Below, piece by piece: positions 5,653 to 6,638 of a DNA stretch of 6,638 nt. The DNA comes from Candidatus Sediminicultor sextus (lineage in GTDB: Bacteria; Atribacterota; Phoenicimicrobiia; Phoenicimicrobiales; Phoenicimicrobiaceae), in assembly GCA_014894735.1 (NCBI GenBank), contig JADBKX010000049.1, positions 1 through 6,638 of the forward strand, written 5' to 3'. How positions within the stretch are numbered: position 1 is the first letter of the stretch; the number at the start of each line of letters is the position of its first letter. The notes beneath the pieces were generated by a model, which had not been told where the DNA came from, ran no database searches, and saw nothing but the letters and a program-made list of their open reading frames with translations. The position numbers and the translations under genes were made by a program.

Positions 5653-6638
5653 TACTCAACACCTACCATCTTTATATATAATCTTTCCAAAATGAGACGT
5701 GTATTTACATTTTTTATCAAATATTCTTCTATCTGTTCCAAATAATCCAAAATATCAATTAGAATTTCCTGAGAATAGATCTGAGATTTTTCATCAAGTA
5801 TTTCTAATTTATCGCAATTGGCAATATACTTTTGATCTCCTGTATTTTTAATGATTAAAATATCCCGATACCATAATTTTATCATTTCTAAAATCTCTTT
5901 TATTCTATCTATTTCGGATACCATCTTTTCAACTTTTGCAAAAATATCTTCACCAGGTTTTCCGGGAGATATGGCTGATAAGTCGTCTAACACTTCTTCT
6001 CTTCTAATAAAATATTCCTTATCTGATAATAATTTTAAAGCGCTTCCGATGCTCCCTTGAGCTAATCTGGAAATAATTTCAGCTTTCTCTTTTTCTAAAT
6101 TTTTATTATTGTTTAGTAAAAACTCTTTTATTTTATAAGAGGATATTAATCCAAAATTTATTATCTGGCAGCGTGAGACTATAGTGGGCAAAATTGGATC
6201 TATCTTTGAGCAAATCAGAATTATTATTGCATAATAAGGTGGTTCTTCAATGGTTTTTAATAAACAGTTTGACGCCTCAAGGGTCATTTCTTCTGAATTG
6301 TCTATAATGTATATTTTTTTTCTACTTTCAAATGGTTTTAAATTAATTTCTCGGCGTAATTCTCTGATTTGTTCAATCTTTATTGAGCCTTTAATTGATT
6401 CGATTATTTTTAGATCTGGATAACATTGCTTATTAATCTTATTGCATATACTACAGGTGTCACAAACTTCTAAATTATTATTTAAATTTAAACAATTTAT
6501 GATTTTGACAAATTCTATAGCGGTAAATTTTTTTCCTACTCCTTCGCTCCCGACAAAAATATAAGATGAGGAAATCTTATTCTCTTTTAGAGATTTTGTT
6601 AGTATTTTTATTGCTCTTTCTTGTCCAACTATATCTTT
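5640..6638 (-). CDS. holB: DNA polymerase III clamp-loader subunit delta' (HolB), 5' end outside window
   Basis: Delta' is a cytoplasmic subunit of the clamp loader that places the beta sliding clamp on primed DNA. The frame is open to the window edge, giving 332 residues plus TAA; the first visible residues are KDIVGQERAIKIL, the usual extreme N-terminus of the family, so probably only a handful of residues and the start codon are missing. In window numbering: P-loop region 30-38 (GSEGVGKKF), zinc module with C59, C62, C65 and C72 followed by YPDL, Walker B-like IIDNSEE 111-117, TIEEPP 129-134, and the SRC motif 155-157, then a helical C-terminal region. The P-loop has Lys where Ser/Thr is expected after GK, consistent with the non-hydrolysing delta' role rather than DnaX. 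There is no long tau-like tail, and the next gene is ricT, as in Bacillota. A methionine at 6287 is internal and is not the start. Confidence 0.93.
   Translation of the reverse strand, partial: KDIVGQERAIKILTKSLKENKISSSYIFVGSEGVGKKFTAIEFVKIINCLNLNNNLEVCDTCSICNKINKQCYPDLKIIESIKGSIKIEQIRELRREINLKPFESRKKIYIIDNSEEMTLEASNCLLKTIEEPPYYAIIILICSKIDPILPTIVSRCQIINFGLISSYKIKEFLLNNNKNLEKEKAEIISRLAQGSIGSALKLLSDKEYFIRREEVLDDLSAISPGKPGEDIFAKVEKMVSEIDRIKEILEMIKLWYRDILIIKNTGDQKYIANCDKLEILDEKSQIYSQEILIDILDYLEQIEEYLIKNVNTRLILERLYIKMVGVEYCLK
5660..5664 (-). promoter_or_regulatory. Shine-Dalgarno deciding the ricT TTG start
   Basis: AGGTG lies inside the last codons of holB, 7 nt before the TTG at 5652. With the in-frame TGA two codons upstream of that TTG, this makes TTG the only reasonable start. 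Confidence 0.6.

Noticed and set aside
5640..6287. holB beginning at the methionine at 6287.
   Set aside because: The same frame continues open to the window edge and encodes the P-loop region and the four-cysteine zinc module, so that methionine is internal.
6519..6551. Reading the P-loop GSEGVGKKF as a damaged ATPase site.
   Set aside because: Delta' subunits commonly have a degenerate, non-hydrolysing nucleotide site, so this is normal for the family and not a sign of a pseudogene.

Overview
The window is about 6.6 kb of AT-rich bacterial DNA. All six protein genes lie on the minus strand, so transcription runs from high to low coordinates. In that order they are holB (5' end cut by the window edge), ricT/yaaT, a yabB/TrmN6-family tRNA methyltransferase, rsmI, metG, and a membrane-anchored lytic transglycosylase. 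No tRNA, rRNA, CRISPR array, insertion sequence or T-box/SAM leader was recognised.

holB-ricT-yabB-rsmI-metG is a thinned version of the Bacillus subtilis order holB-yaaT-yabA-yabB-yazA-yabC-abrB-metS. The yabA, yazA and abrB positions are empty here. This order, the low GC, the Lys/Asn/Ile-rich proteins and the PSP1-type RicT suggest a Bacillota-like or deep-branching anaerobic lineage. Atribacterota is one candidate, but the window alone does not settle this.

5640-6638 (holB) through 4116-4811 (methyltransferase) is tightly packed. holB and ricT overlap by 13 nt, and ricT overlaps the methyltransferase by up to 26 nt. rsmI follows after 27 nt and starts at TTG. Several starts are non-ATG, which fits translational coupling. 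The products serve replication (clamp loader delta'), RNA processing control (RicT), tRNA modification (YabB family) and 16S rRNA modification (RsmI). A 149-bp spacer (3082-3230) then precedes metG (translation). metG is followed after 44 nt by the lytic transglycosylase (peptidoglycan cleavage), whose strong Shine-Dalgarno sequence could be partly masked by a small hairpin.

The least explained part of the window is its two non-coding spacers (1-241 and 3082-3230). Both are built largely from degenerate short tandem repeats with a 7-bp period (one block is 8 bp). Several unrelated unit sequences sit end to end, sometimes without breaking the 7-bp register. In both spacers the repeats run to within 0-1 bp of the stop codon of the upstream gene. 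They resemble in style the heptanucleotide STRR repeats known from filamentous cyanobacteria, but here several families form a mosaic. These spacers are the main candidates for something undescribed.
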